DNA of 64,000 nucleotides from positions 40,664 to 104,663 of the forward strand of contig CAYYKJ010000005.1 of the NCBI GenBank assembly GCA_964441265.1, given 5' to 3'. The notes beneath the pieces were generated by a model. It was given only the letters and a program-made list of their open reading frames with translations. It had not been told where the DNA came from and did no database searches. Below, one piece after another: positions 35,501 to 40,769 of the stretch. The position numbers were made by a program, and so were the translations under genes. The first letter of the stretch is position 1. Every line of letters starts with the position of its first letter. The DNA is from JAFGDH01 sp964441265. Lineage in GTDB: Archaea; Aenigmatarchaeota; Aenigmatarchaeia; QMZP01; QMZT01.

Positions 35501-36116
35501 AGACCTTCGTCCCGCTCCCGTTCAGTCCGAGACCATGCACGTCATCGGCGTTAATAAGTTCCATCGATCCGGATGTGAGCATGGAAACTGGCCTGTCGAT
35601 ATGGATGCTCTCTATATCCGGATTCTCCGCCAGCTCCAGGAGCCCCTCTTTCGAGACCTCCGCCGACAGGAATTTCCTGCCTTCAGCTTTCAGGTCGAAG
35701 TCCTCTTTCCGGGTATCTTTGGTTTCGAAGCTTTTCTCCCCCCTGAATTTGACTATCAGTCTGGTCTTCTCATTTTTGAGGACGGATTCCATGGCTTCTT
35801 TCCCGAGCATGGTGATGGACCTTATGCGGGATTCCACATTCATGGAGGGCAGGGTCTTTTGGATTGCTGTCGAGTTGGTTGAGTTCGGGGTGAGGTTTAT
35901 GGATTCATTGCCTGTCATATTGCCGGAAAGATTGAGAACACCGATTCCGGTCAGTTCTCCTGTTATGGAGGTGTTGTTAACGGCGATGTCGTATGCCATG
36001 ACGGCTGCAGGTATGAGAAATATCATGAAAATTGCCAGTAACTGAGCCTGGCTTTTCTTCTTCTTGCCCAGACCCCCTTGAAAAACAGGCAATAAGTTTA
36101 ACAGTATACTGTCCAT
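20589..36116 (-). CDS. Giant surface protein: S8 protease, RCC1 repeats, Ig-like array, TM, HerA-type ATPase
   Basis: About 5,175 residues (numbered here from the TTG one codon upstream). There is a signal anchor at ~25-43. Next is an inhibitor-like propeptide region, then a subtilase with D210 (FLDTG), H240 (GHGTEVAS), N327 (ATGNDG) and S389 (GTSMSVPF). Seven RCC1-like repeats of ~52 aa (about 531-897) share the core CGIRANDSRVLCWG and could form a seven-bladed propeller. A DUF2341-like segment is near 1108-1250. Ig-like and carboxypeptidase-like repeats rich in N-glycosylation sequons fill most of 950-4480. Two CGNxxCE...CPEDC motifs precede a CARDB-like domain, one TM helix (~4773-4793) and a 383-residue cytoplasmic ATPase. 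The ATPase has Walker A GATGAGKS (4850-4857), Walker B LLVIFDE (D4979-E4980) and a Lys-rich tail. I chose ATG 36116, 25 nt after a TATA box. The frame is unbroken. Confidence 0.9.
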   Translation of the reverse strand: MDSILLNLLPVFQGGLGKKKKSQAQLLAIFMIFLIPAAVMAYDIAVNNTSITGELTGIGVLNLSGNMTGNESINLTPNSTNSTAIQKTLPSMNVESRIRSITMLGKEAMESVLKNEKTRLIVKFRGEKSFETKDTRKEDFDLKAEGRKFLSAEVSKEGLLELAENPDIESIHIDRPVSMLTSGSMELINADDVHGLGLNGSGTKVCFLDTGINYMYIHSFSQGHDFVNDDNDPWDDQGHGTEVASILDSVAPGIDLVVAKVIDRDGKGYESDVLEGLEYCEQEGADVISLSIGSGSYDGYCDSNPVAEYCNQLVDNGTLVIAATGNDGSRKIKSPACGSGVISVAASTKDDEIASFSSVNHWTDLLAPGEDIRVRTMGGEYSKRSGTSMSVPFVSGVSALLLENEPLLPGEVEHMLKTTGKPVPYQVNSTYTTNISRIDAWNAVNNITTMQPVEEGTNQSQDEGGDEYDILSVSINDVTIKPDTANPNDNLRGYCNATGDEDAEIRKFEYKWYNDSVEWVNGTAFKKGSISAGDEHSCGIRANDSRVLCWGLGNQGRLGDGDTNAHEAGSPNVTMDTSAYLSVSAGGVHTCGVRANDSRVLCWGLGNEGQLGDGDTNAHSVGHPNLTTDESAYLSISTGDAHTCGIRANDSRVLCWGYGYGGRLGDGNVDIHDVGSPNLTMDDSAYLSVSAGGVHTCGVRANDSRVLCCGRGNNGQIGDGRTDQHNVPYFTLTTDDSAYISVSNGFQHTCGIRANDSRVLCWGFGDHGQLGDGVVGDHSVGNPNVTTDDSEYLGVSAGNYHTCGIRANDSRVLCWGNGTYGRLGDGNTSIHGAGDPNVTTDSSEYTSVAAGYYHTCGIRESDGRVLCWGHGGDGQIGDGDTGNHNVSDPSVTTDSSEYSSFWTNDQSNFLDMVDSSYITSWQSWKFSCRAYNGTEWSSWVNSTETDIETKINISEELSENETFSGKNISVYGQVVNSSTGSPIENENISLYLNDTFYGSDMSNATGYYNISFLAPNISSGDYGIYTVTVNDDEVSGKNSTNLLVYPGILISETLEPNETTVQHEYVSAWGHINLTNGTDLANHAFNMYMNGTLINGMVDIYSIGDSHPEGWWDYNWAYRENLSINNTGGQGIDQFPVYADIDTETLVSQGKLNASCSDLRIFQDGEELEWSNQTACNDSSTRIWFKANLSEDSIFNVTMYYGNPLSGDPDYGEVCMKYEGDTCYVFYDDFSDNDCDGWKCIKDDYASDWGEGEDCTSNLDCSEGNMSLGGSNQNYKWVVSNFTENYNYVNITAELKYYDFYEVGPCVYKDNTTFLASTAQYWSGNYNRIRLYNYLSIASNETFNSDTFVWHNMTMLRNDTYAESYTDIDEAKVSNDSVSLPGGPYNASLWGESASDSLMDNYRISLFGAEPDVTETGNEDYVFETDADGDYNITFQAPSELGTYPILVNTTYTVEGHTTSEETVKDLEIVGVSFSGHKIDPDPPNIVQDVQINVTMTSDYGVNWTALEFHNGTHVMNYTGAQNASDEYYITIGQGNYTQSHQNMSYYWYANNSLGQTSHSSLQEFILKNYVPQYKDVSGDDNKGWGETWDFYINVSDQDQADNITVSVQENRTGSWSTMNSTTCWGCSGWNYLNVKSSWSRYAVGNQYWRLLIDDEYETNITPAYPVTVEKDDTGVSLTEGDGGEVNRSGSQKMTLTAFVNDTDRGFPVPDITCHFWITKDGSNYIHEGTNTTNSTGHCTLDFEPDNNYSTGVQNWKAGISGGAYYKDSNSSEGSLNIIGELNASLQEPSGQTYRAGSDSVLFRWNVTDDNSSMVSGVSNTIEVLPGGGSWEEITGSCSVNDEGGGWYNCTWDVPHDQTYGTYDVRVNTSKTYYNDGSDSFGGRFSVNTTDPVLSGPSSATEQDGGWGEWWNYSVDLNEVNPDTVNVSLWYDRGGGWELVNSMDVSCPCTDERVSFLHDPGWNIDDVGSRSYKFNASDYEGGKDDTGSQGADVRKDNVSIEYVAGNESEVNRSGTNSTDLKVRVFDTDRDAFLGSDVNVSLWVTTDGAGYNPDSSGVTDPEGYANFSFDPSGIYSVGRQEWIIGTEGDEYYDDENSSVYNVTVFGDLFGMVEYEEDHNVTDIVTLRGNVTDDEGEMVSGLGATFEVSLDGMSWEECTPVDDEGDGWYNCSWDSTGKDEGDWDVRMNYSGTYYNNGSVSEGDWFFLDNLEPYNSSPLLVDPPVDGWGYNFTYNTTVSDPENDSVTCTLWSNAGGGWVLKGRMTAQAPYICSLHADDYEWDYQGDYLFKFRLNDTFNEVNTTTENGTLEKDDIELEVTDCSNCHAPRDQYTLTLISYNITDLDRGGLITHQIECRLNVTRDFSNYDSFSNTTSPGYCRRYFNPGCNSTDGDGEYFLGQQDFMGEIPENSYYKTATITSQNVNIWGQIYHQIQIPDGEDYTEGENVPIRGRATDDCGNTIQTLDGKVFYYLENEADNVTQCTPVTNDGGGWYNCTWNSSGGKMGNYNITMNSTDHNLRYGGEYKKVDAFFLQTNDTSADLLIIPEENIVDGINRSSNRTFEIQVTLNNTGFSKLYNASINNHTMPENWTISPSIHDCGDILPGENCTENFTITVINGTTEGIYYVNLTGNWTQGNLVNKSAANQTMVNVTPNYKLEISESVVYGNASSGTTTTIGNFTLVAFGSGNLSDVEIECLSGACLNMPPDPVVYFFPDPVSSLPGGNTMKININATSQSDDKEEEGIVYILRANATGTACSPANECWETVTLNLSIVNDPPVLSNAQVTEQVDGWGAEYNYSVQVFDNNDDDINITLWVNPGGTWMRNETKVVSSGTMVNWTISPFSFSDTEETRNYLFEYNDLNSTGDKKHNLTNTTTFSGPYVQKDNVSIEYVAGNESEVNRSGTNSTDLKVRVFDTDRDAFLGSDVNVSLWVTTDGAGYNPDSSGVTDPEGYANFSFDPSGIYSVGRQEWIIGTEGDEYYDDENSSVYNVTVFGDLFGMVEYEEDHNVTDIVTLRGNVTDDEGEMVSGLGATFEVSLDGMSWEECTPVDDEGDGWYNCSWDSTGKDEGDWDVRMNYSGTYYNNGSVSEGDWFFLDNLEPGWSSLSVDPYQEGWGSTFTYNVSITDPENDNVTCELWSNASGIWVMKNSTTQQAPYTCSMEAKDYNGTDLYAGDDNETYNYRFRVNDSFNQMNTSEGTGKLEKDNITLVVTACDDCEAPRDGTKKTLIEYSINDTDRGTLAIYDIACYINVTLTGGGSPDSFSNTSSEGYCRRYFNPDCSYYVGHQDWYGKVSESKYYDYAEITSQLDVVGQFRHKIETPDGENYLEGENITIRGNTTDDCDNTVDGLGNVEFHLINENGINVSQCTPVNDEGSGWYNCTWDSWNQETGKYNITMNTTNLPSPPSTPVYYNGTYNKKDALVLEATQTFADLLLIPIYKETDNVTKYLNQTFNLTAVLNNTGEAYLYNATINRSYFPGWWNVTPVSHNCGMVETGNNCTRNFTVLVVNGTTSGIYYVGFKANWTNMIGTENSAVNETEVNVTENYDLEIREDEIAGGAFIGRTTTIGNFTIDADCSAELSDIRFTNKSGFCANPLDERKITLIPKNVSNLTGGTHIVIDINVTVPLGYPETTGPCTIQANATNSTCSPAGECWDELIINVTTVNEPPQLSDANVSNSTDGWGAEYNYSVFVYDHNGDDVNVTLWINNSGTWEKNETKLVGAGSTPYWTIRPFNSSDIGETMGFMFEYKDDYNNASNTSEFTGPSIERDDLLIEITGNSSTTLSRNAGEKALIEVMVTDSDRGIPLEGGRNCTFWSTRDGISYTTESENTTDSGGYCRYYLDSINCTYSVYYQYWEAGLGDSLYKEYNSSQGNFTVAGWITHNITRPAGDYHYESQSILFRGNATDECSDPATPADVSFFPESNGSEFSCSPANDEGNGWYNCSWDSTGMPAGWYDLKMNTTDSEYYNGNGTSTSNAFYLQNQTISPAFTTMPSHYWTNNVTANYSTTFNISLNLTNTGQGFLYSSSVNHTYFPPGWEIVPGLQGCGDVWAGENCTRSYSVTIPNGTQPANYTINFTAYWTNPDSSPGSATNSTHITVASPTMINITSPTSSDKAVDVLPGDRVQITANVTHRLSPVSDGVDFDIRLDEEDCALESSSYIGPFKLWYLECTAPNLTDAEYHNLTINTTNSFDGTVANDTETDAVYYKDTTPPYNVNVTSESVTEGGTVEVLAYLTDKEYVSNVSMNLTHPNGSVSVRWLQNQTPETNSTYWAVNLSGLSIGDHDYVLYARDKNGNLRNITWWFAVYPSDMVTINGTILDMEGQPVLSDFFMYRDNRSLSPDYLLNSFSTNSSGNYSRDVYRRVYDIEWKINSSMDAVGMFGINVTENMTDPVGFDDIALKYISIPLTRVILKAFAVNSTMNFSRANISMNFTGTGYEHNFIDVIRVYQCRDWDWTENGCNSTWINRGGSVDVDTETVTATVDNFSAFVAAEEVVCGNEICENVYGESSDNCPEDCWAPGPGDEEETPGGGYTGGVSAGAVCGNDRCETGENYQNCPEDCPKEEEPYAIDTDVIDIELLPGESRLYPITIENRQEDASDVDMEVTGTIWEFTQLQSRSFSIDEQSAKTVKVKFFAPMSAPPGVYNGELLVTVDDTPNTIPVTLRIVTEKEALMDVKVEVLTKILGQNGTVRYRLSLFNLGYKKKFDVHLTHNIRDVNTNKLLAYKEEEMALETTLSMVKNFPLDEINIYPGKFYIEVVASYENKTASSADIFEVVEPFWTMDKIYMLIAAIAIAVALIVGWKGSRWYSKWKLRRRRYLFPVDYKKLPKGPIYMGKIAETGTKAWLDPDDLTTHILSAGATGAGKSVSAMVTVEECLKLKIPVVVFDPTGQWTGFVKRCTDRKMLDRYDEFGMKETDAMPFKGMIFEVTDPKVKIKFKEFMNPSEITVFMLNKLKPGEFDQAVQNIVQTIFETDWEESPKLRLLVIFDEVHRLLEKYGGSGGYVALERGCREFRKWGIGMIMLSQVLADFKEAIKGNVLTEFQLHTKGLGDIDRVKKKYGEEYSNRITKQEVGVGMVQNPKYNRGRPYFVAFRPLLHSPHKIPEEELEKYKKFAKELKEMEREIRSLEKKKVDTTDIKLELKLAKDKLKTGAFRMTEIYLDSLRGSLKKHSRKKGKKKKKRGKKK
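26836..27483 (-). repeat. 648-bp exact internal repeat, copy 2 (protein residues ~2880-3095)
   Basis: This segment appears identical in nucleotides to 29488-30135, offset by 2,652 bp. It encodes 216 residues of Ig-like repeat. The first differing bases are 26835/29487 on one side and 27484/30136 on the other. The flanking sequence is only similar at the protein level. Confidence 0.85.
29488..30135 (-). repeat. 648-bp exact internal repeat, copy 1 (protein residues ~1996-2211)
   Basis: Partner of 26836-27483. The copies are 2,652 bp apart, exactly 884 codons. This equals the period of a degenerate super-repeat recognisable as paired blocks such as SNCHAPRDQYTLTLISYN and DDCEAPRDGTKKTLIEYS. 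Gene conversion or recent duplication of one part of the super-repeat is the likely cause. Confidence 0.85.
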
Positions 36117-36140
36117 CAATAATTAATAAAGAGTGTCGGA

Positions 36141-36150
36141 GTATATAATT
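36141..36150 (-). promoter_or_regulatory. TATA box for the giant gene
   Basis: AATTATATAC on the minus strand lies 25 nt upstream of ATG 36116. This fits a leaderless start for the giant gene and disfavours the TTG one codon further upstream. Confidence 0.5.
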
Positions 36151-36259
36151 ATTGTAAACAAGTCGGTCGACAGTTGAACACATGATACGCGGGGAGGAGA
36201 CCTGTCGGTGTCCATTTTCAGACTTATAAATCATGTCGGAAAGAATTAAGCGTGGTTTT

Positions 36260-36616
36260 ATGAAGGTCAGAGACGACCTCCTGAAGGTCAAGGATTTCAT
36301 AAGGAAGCCCGCCAAGGCAAGGCCCTATCCCGAGGACGTTGATCAGGTCGTCCTCCAGCTCAAATCGCTCGACGAGAAGATAGACGAGATAAAGGAATTT
36401 CTCATGAGCAAGAAGGAGAGCCCCGTCAAGCTCAAGAGGAAGAAGCAGATAATCTACGTTCTGAAGGAGAAGGGAAAACTTACTGCAACGGGGCTCAGCA
36501 GGACCCTCAAGATATCCAGGAATCGAAGCAACGAGTATCTCAGGGAGCTGGAGAAGCAGGGCATAGTAGAGGGCCTCTCCGTCGGCAAGAAGAAATTCTA
36601 CAGGATGAAAGAATGA
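36260..36616 (+). CDS. Winged-helix protein with N-terminal helix, upstream of MinD/ParA
   Basis: About 118 residues. The N-terminal half is helical and charged (DQVVLQLKSLDEKIDEIKEF). The C-terminal half is a winged helix with GKLTATGLSRTLKISRNRSN as helix-turn-helix and KKKFYRMKE as wing. ATG 36233 is in frame, but an ACTTATAAAT TATA box sits at 36221-36230, immediately before it. ATG 36260 fits a leaderless start better. The stop overlaps the ParA start, so the two are coupled. It is divergent from the giant gene (about 120-145 nt between starts) and could regulate both directions. Confidence 0.7.
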   Translation: MKVRDDLLKVKDFIRKPAKARPYPEDVDQVVLQLKSLDEKIDEIKEFLMSKKESPVKLKRKKQIIYVLKEKGKLTATGLSRTLKISRNRSNEYLRELEKQGIVEGLSVGKKKFYRMKE

Positions 36617-37359
36617 GAAGGATAATAGCGGTGGCCTCCGGGAAGGGAGGAGTCGGAAAGACCGTGACATCCCTGAACCTCGCCATGGCCCTTCATGAAG
36701 CCGGGGAGGATGTCGTTGTCGTCGACGCCGACCTGAACAACCCATCTGTCGGCCTCCATCTCGACCTTTTCCACGCCCCGACCACAATAAACGACGTTCT
36801 GGAAAGGGACATCCACATATCCGAGGCATTGCAGATACACCCCTCCGGCCTGAGGGTCGTACCATCCTCGGTTTCCATAGAGAACCTCCACCCGAACACG
36901 GTGAGGTTCCGGGAGATATTCCATGACCTCGACAGTTACATAATTCTTGACTGCGCCCCGGGATTCGGCAGGGAGGTCCTGTCGGCTCTGGATGTCAGCG
37001 ATGAGATAATGGTGGTCACCAATCCCAATTTTCCCGCCGTCGTTGGGGCCATGCGGCTGATGGAGGTGGCCAAGGACATGGACAAGAAGATAATCGGAAT
37101 TGTTCTCAACAGGATAGGAATGAGCGACGTGGATGAAGAGGAAATAGAGGGAATCTGCCAGGAGAGCATAATAACCGAGATACCCTTCGACAGGAACGTC
37201 GACAGGAGTGTCAGGAACAAGGTTCCCCTGATAAGGCACGCACCCCTCTCCCCGGCCTCGGTGAAATTCCGCTTTCTGGCGGGGAGGGTTTCCGGCAACG
37301 AGTACGTCCCCCCGAGGTTCCTCCCGCTGAGGAGGCTGGCCGGGAAGATCAGAAGATAA
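36613..37359 (+). CDS. MinD/ParA-family ATPase
   Basis: A 248-residue deviant Walker A ATPase. KGGVGKT (about residues 10-16) has the signature Lys of the family, and VVVVDADLNNPSVG and YIILDCAPGFG are the switch I and Walker B regions. Such ATPases position plasmids, chromosomes, division proteins or surface machines through ATP-driven dimerisation. The C-terminal ~25 residues are basic (RFLPLRRLAGKIRR) and might form an amphipathic membrane-targeting helix as in MinD. It overlaps the wHTH gene by 4 nt (ATGA) and is followed by a long coiled-coil gene. Confidence 0.88.
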   Translation: MRRIIAVASGKGGVGKTVTSLNLAMALHEAGEDVVVVDADLNNPSVGLHLDLFHAPTTINDVLERDIHISEALQIHPSGLRVVPSSVSIENLHPNTVRFREIFHDLDSYIILDCAPGFGREVLSALDVSDEIMVVTNPNFPAVVGAMRLMEVAKDMDKKIIGIVLNRIGMSDVDEEEIEGICQESIITEIPFDRNVDRSVRNKVPLIRHAPLSPASVKFRFLAGRVSGNEYVPPRFLPLRRLAGKIRR

Positions 37360-37396
37360 CTTATTAAACCGCGAATGAAAAATTTAACAGTATTAT

Positions 37397-39787
37397 TTGA
37401 CGACTTGGACCAGTTTCAAAAAGTCGTCCTTTGAAATATCGGGTGATCTTTTGGGGGCTTCCGACGAGATTGAGATAGATTCGAATTACGTGGAGAAGCC
37501 TGAGAGTACCGATCCGAAAGACCTGCTTCTGTCAATAGGAAAGCTGGAGAGCAAAATAGAGATGATAAAAGGGACCGATTACGAGCAGAACAAAAAGATT
37601 TCTAACCTCTCCGAGAAGATCGAAAATTCCGTGCGGGAGTTCTCCAAACTCAGGGACCTTATCCGTGAGATAAGCCCGGGTGAGATATCCGATATACTGA
37701 AGGTGGTGAAGGAGAAATCCGCCGAAAACAGGAAGTCCATCGAGAAAAACAGGAAAAAGATAGATGAGCTGGGGAAGTCCGCCAGAGCGTCCAAGCTTTA
37801 TGAGGAGATGAGCGGGATGCTGGACAAGATGGGCAGCGATCTTGCGAAGATGGAAAAGGAGCAGGACAATGTCGACGAGAAGGTGAAGCAGATAAATTCT
37901 ATCAAGAAAGAACTCACCGAAAAACTGAACCATGCATCGGGACTGTCCGAGATAGGACCGATCAAGGAGAAGCTGGATCTCCTCGGCAGGCGGGTCTCCG
38001 AAATTGCCGGCAGGGAGAATGTATTTTCAAAAAGAAACAGCGAAATGAAGAAGGAAATAAGCGGAATAAAAAAGAATCTGGGGCGGATGAAATCTGACCG
38101 GAAGAAGCTCGGCGAAAGCATCAACGAGCTGAAGAAATCCGACCTTTCCGGTGTGAAGGAGCTGAAAAGGCGGATGGGGGAAACAGAGAATGAGCTGGCT
38201 TCCCTGAAAGAGAAGGCCGGAAAGGTTGATCTGTCGGAAATGTCACGTGAATTCGATAAGAGTCTGGATGGCATAGAGAAAGCGCTGCTTGATATGAAGA
38301 AGGATCATTCCAGGCTCACCGAAAAGGCCGGTGACGTTGATGAGATGGGAAAAAGGCTGGGCGTAATGGAGAAGGAAATCCGGAAGGTCTCAGAAAAGGC
38401 TAATAAGGTTTCAGATATCACGGGCCTGAAGAAGAGGGTCGAAGGGATGGGAAAGAGGATTTCCGGGCTGAAGTCGAGGAAGGACCCCGCCGTGAAGAGG
38501 CTGAAGGAAAGCATGAAAGGGAAGCTGGAAGTCCTGGAGAAGGAACTGAAGGAGGAAAAGAAGGAGCGCTCCGGGATTTCGGGAAAGCTCAGGGATTTCG
38601 AAAAGAGCAGGAAGAAGATGGAGAAGAGGATAAAGAAGTTCGACTCCATGGAATCTTCCCTGAAGGGCGAGAAGAAGGGGTTCAGAAAGATGAGGACGGA
38701 GGCCTCCGGGGAGATAAAGGATTTCGCTAAGAAGGAAAAGAAGATAACCAGGGCACTCTCCGATATAGAGAAGATAGGGGAGAGGGCTGAGAGTTTCCTG
38801 GACAAGATGGAATCCCTCTCGGTGGACAGGAGGATAACCTCGCTTGAGAAATCTTTCAATTCGCTGAATGAGATAACCGGGAAGCACGAGAAGTTCAGAA
38901 AGGACCTGGTGGCCTCCCATTCCAAGTTGCAGGACAATCTGGAGGACATGATCACCAAGATGGAGAATTCCCTGGACAGGAGGCTGACTGATCTGGAGGG
39001 GGACTACACCAAGCTCAGGAATTACGCCGCCGAGGTGGACAGGAGGAGCGACGCGGAGGCGGCCAGGAAGATGATATCCGAGGTCAGCGCGAGGATCAAG
39101 TCGATGGTTTACGACATAGGTACGATATCCAGGGACATAGACTCCCTGAAGGGAACCGTGGACGGCCTGGTCCCCAAGGTTTCGAACCTGGAGAAGTTCA
39201 GGAAGTCCATAAAGAACGATGTTATAGGAAACCAGATAACCGGGATCAGCGAGGAGCTCGCTTCCCTCAGGGGAGAGACCGACTCCATGAGGTCCGGTAT
39301 CAGGTCTGTCGGACAGGAGATAGCAGAGATAAAGAAGGAGAGGGTGGAGAGAAGAGAGAAGACCGATTATGAGGTGGAATCCCTCAGGAACAGCATGAAG
39401 AGGATAGAGGACCTCCACATGGAGAACCTTTTCGATCATTTCGGTAAGGTCATCGCCAGCATCCGGGACAGGCAGAACGAGTTCTCAGCCAGGCTGTCTT
39501 CCCTGGAGGGGAGGGGCAACGTTCAATCTTCCGGGTCGGCAGAGACCAGCAGGAGAACCCCTCTGGTCAGGAAGGACGCCGATGAAATGAAGAGGGAGCT
39601 GGGAGAACTCCTGACCGAGGCGGTTGACAACATCGATCAGGGCGACATGGAGATGGCCAGGGTCCTGCATGATCACATCCTTACCATCTACAACAAGATC
39701 AGCCCCGAGATGCCCGAGAGCTATTCCAGGAGGCTCTATTCCGTGATAAACGAGATATCGGAAAGGCTTGAAGGAAGCACCCGGTAA
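37397..39787 (+). CDS. Long coiled-coil protein following MinD/ParA
   Basis: Up to 796 residues, with an acidic start, then continuous heptad-rich coiled coil from about residue 50 to 700. A compact helical C-terminus follows (KRELGELLTEAVDNIDQGDM onwards). No nucleotide-binding motif is present. The start is uncertain: TTG 37397 opens the frame, but TTG 37451 follows a GGTGATC ribosome binding site (37442-37448) and is plausible. It lies 37 nt after the ParA-type gene. Its character matches the coiled-coil gene at 19053-20534 on the other side of the giant gene. Confidence 0.78.
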   Translation: MTTWTSFKKSSFEISGDLLGASDEIEIDSNYVEKPESTDPKDLLLSIGKLESKIEMIKGTDYEQNKKISNLSEKIENSVREFSKLRDLIREISPGEISDILKVVKEKSAENRKSIEKNRKKIDELGKSARASKLYEEMSGMLDKMGSDLAKMEKEQDNVDEKVKQINSIKKELTEKLNHASGLSEIGPIKEKLDLLGRRVSEIAGRENVFSKRNSEMKKEISGIKKNLGRMKSDRKKLGESINELKKSDLSGVKELKRRMGETENELASLKEKAGKVDLSEMSREFDKSLDGIEKALLDMKKDHSRLTEKAGDVDEMGKRLGVMEKEIRKVSEKANKVSDITGLKKRVEGMGKRISGLKSRKDPAVKRLKESMKGKLEVLEKELKEEKKERSGISGKLRDFEKSRKKMEKRIKKFDSMESSLKGEKKGFRKMRTEASGEIKDFAKKEKKITRALSDIEKIGERAESFLDKMESLSVDRRITSLEKSFNSLNEITGKHEKFRKDLVASHSKLQDNLEDMITKMENSLDRRLTDLEGDYTKLRNYAAEVDRRSDAEAARKMISEVSARIKSMVYDIGTISRDIDSLKGTVDGLVPKVSNLEKFRKSIKNDVIGNQITGISEELASLRGETDSMRSGIRSVGQEIAEIKKERVERREKTDYEVESLRNSMKRIEDLHMENLFDHFGKVIASIRDRQNEFSARLSSLEGRGNVQSSGSAETSRRTPLVRKDADEMKRELGELLTEAVDNIDQGDMEMARVLHDHILTIYNKISPEMPESYSRRLYSVINEISERLEGSTR

Positions 39788-39817
39788 AAATAAAAAATTG
39801 GGAATCAATCTGATTTT

Positions 39818-40273
39818 ATGGAACTTAATTATGACACAGATGTCACACTGCACGAGAAATACATTTCCTGTATAAATAATCTCATCGGAGACGCAAAAAA
39901 ATACATGAGAGAAAACCGATTTTCAGAAGCGCTGGAAGTACTCAATTTCGCGAGACCTAAACTGAAAGAAGTGTTTTTGAATTGCTTTGACAGCCTGGAT
40001 TTTCTTAAGTCCAGGGAATATATGGAAAATGCGTATGCGGAGGCTCTTTTGGGCAAAATTGGGGCCCAGTATATAGGAAAATTAAAATTGACTGACAATG
40101 ACGATCCGTTTGGTGTTCTTTTTTACAGCGGAAGGGGACCCATTGAGAAAATAAATGAATCCATGGAAAAATTTAATGAATTCGTGAAAACGAATATTGA
40201 TATAGCTGTTGACAATAAAAAGAATTATGGGAGTAAGGGTTTTCAGGCTCGGCCACAGGATATCCAGGGATAA
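39818..40273 (+). CDS. Hypothetical helical protein, 151 aa
   Basis: No family is recognised. The first 70 residues are helical with a pattern like a TPR-type pair (NLIGDAKKYMRENRFSEALE). The remainder is less regular. Codon use is richer in A/T than in the flanking genes. Its 3' end overlaps the start of trm56 by about 47 nt in another frame. The TATA-like element between it and the upstream gene is weak. Confidence 0.5.
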   Translation: MELNYDTDVTLHEKYISCINNLIGDAKKYMRENRFSEALEVLNFARPKLKEVFLNCFDSLDFLKSREYMENAYAEALLGKIGAQYIGKLKLTDNDDPFGVLFYSGRGPIEKINESMEKFNEFVKTNIDIAVDNKKNYGSKGFQARPQDIQG

Positions 40274-40745
40274 GAGGATATCCACACATGTCGCTTTGGT
40301 GGCCAGGGCATTTGGCGCTGAAGGAATCGTGTACAGCGGGGAGAAGGATTCCGGCATGGAGGAGTCTGTCCGCTCCGTGGTGGAGCAGTGGGGCGGGGAG
40401 TTTTTCATAAAATACGAAAAGAGCTGGAGGTCCTTTCTGAATTCATGGAATGGCCGCATAGTCCACCTGACCGTTTACGGGATGCCGGTGGAGGAGAAGA
40501 TCATCGAGATCAGGAAGGGAAGGAAGGACCTGCTCGTGGTGGTCGGAGGGGAGAAGGTGCCCGGGGAGATATACGACCGTGCGGACTACAACGTTTCTGT
40601 CACCGGCCAGCCCCATTCCGAGATCGCGGCCCTTTCCATACTTCTGGACCGACTGTTCCGGGGGGAGGAACTCGGAAGAAAATATCCCCGGGCGAAGAGA
40701 AGGGTCATTCCCCGGGAGAGAGGGAAGAAGGTTGTGGAGAAATAA
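40227..40745 (+). CDS. trm56: tRNA (cytidine-56) 2'-O-methyltransferase Trm56
   Basis: A SPOUT-class methyltransferase of about 172 residues that modifies C56 in the T-loop of archaeal tRNAs. The N-terminal signature VRVFRLGHRISRDKRISTHV is characteristic. The knotted SAM-binding part is in LLVVVGGEKVPGEIY and YNVSVTGQPHSEIAALSI. ATG 40227 is preferred over TTG 40209. Codon usage matches the host core genes. The archaeal-specific enzyme supports the archaeal assignment. Confidence 0.92.
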   Translation: MGVRVFRLGHRISRDKRISTHVALVARAFGAEGIVYSGEKDSGMEESVRSVVEQWGGEFFIKYEKSWRSFLNSWNGRIVHLTVYGMPVEEKIIEIRKGRKDLLVVVGGEKVPGEIYDRADYNVSVTGQPHSEIAALSILLDRLFRGEELGRKYPRAKRRVIPRERGKKVVEK

Positions 40746-40769
40746 AAACCCTCTTACATATTTTTTTTC

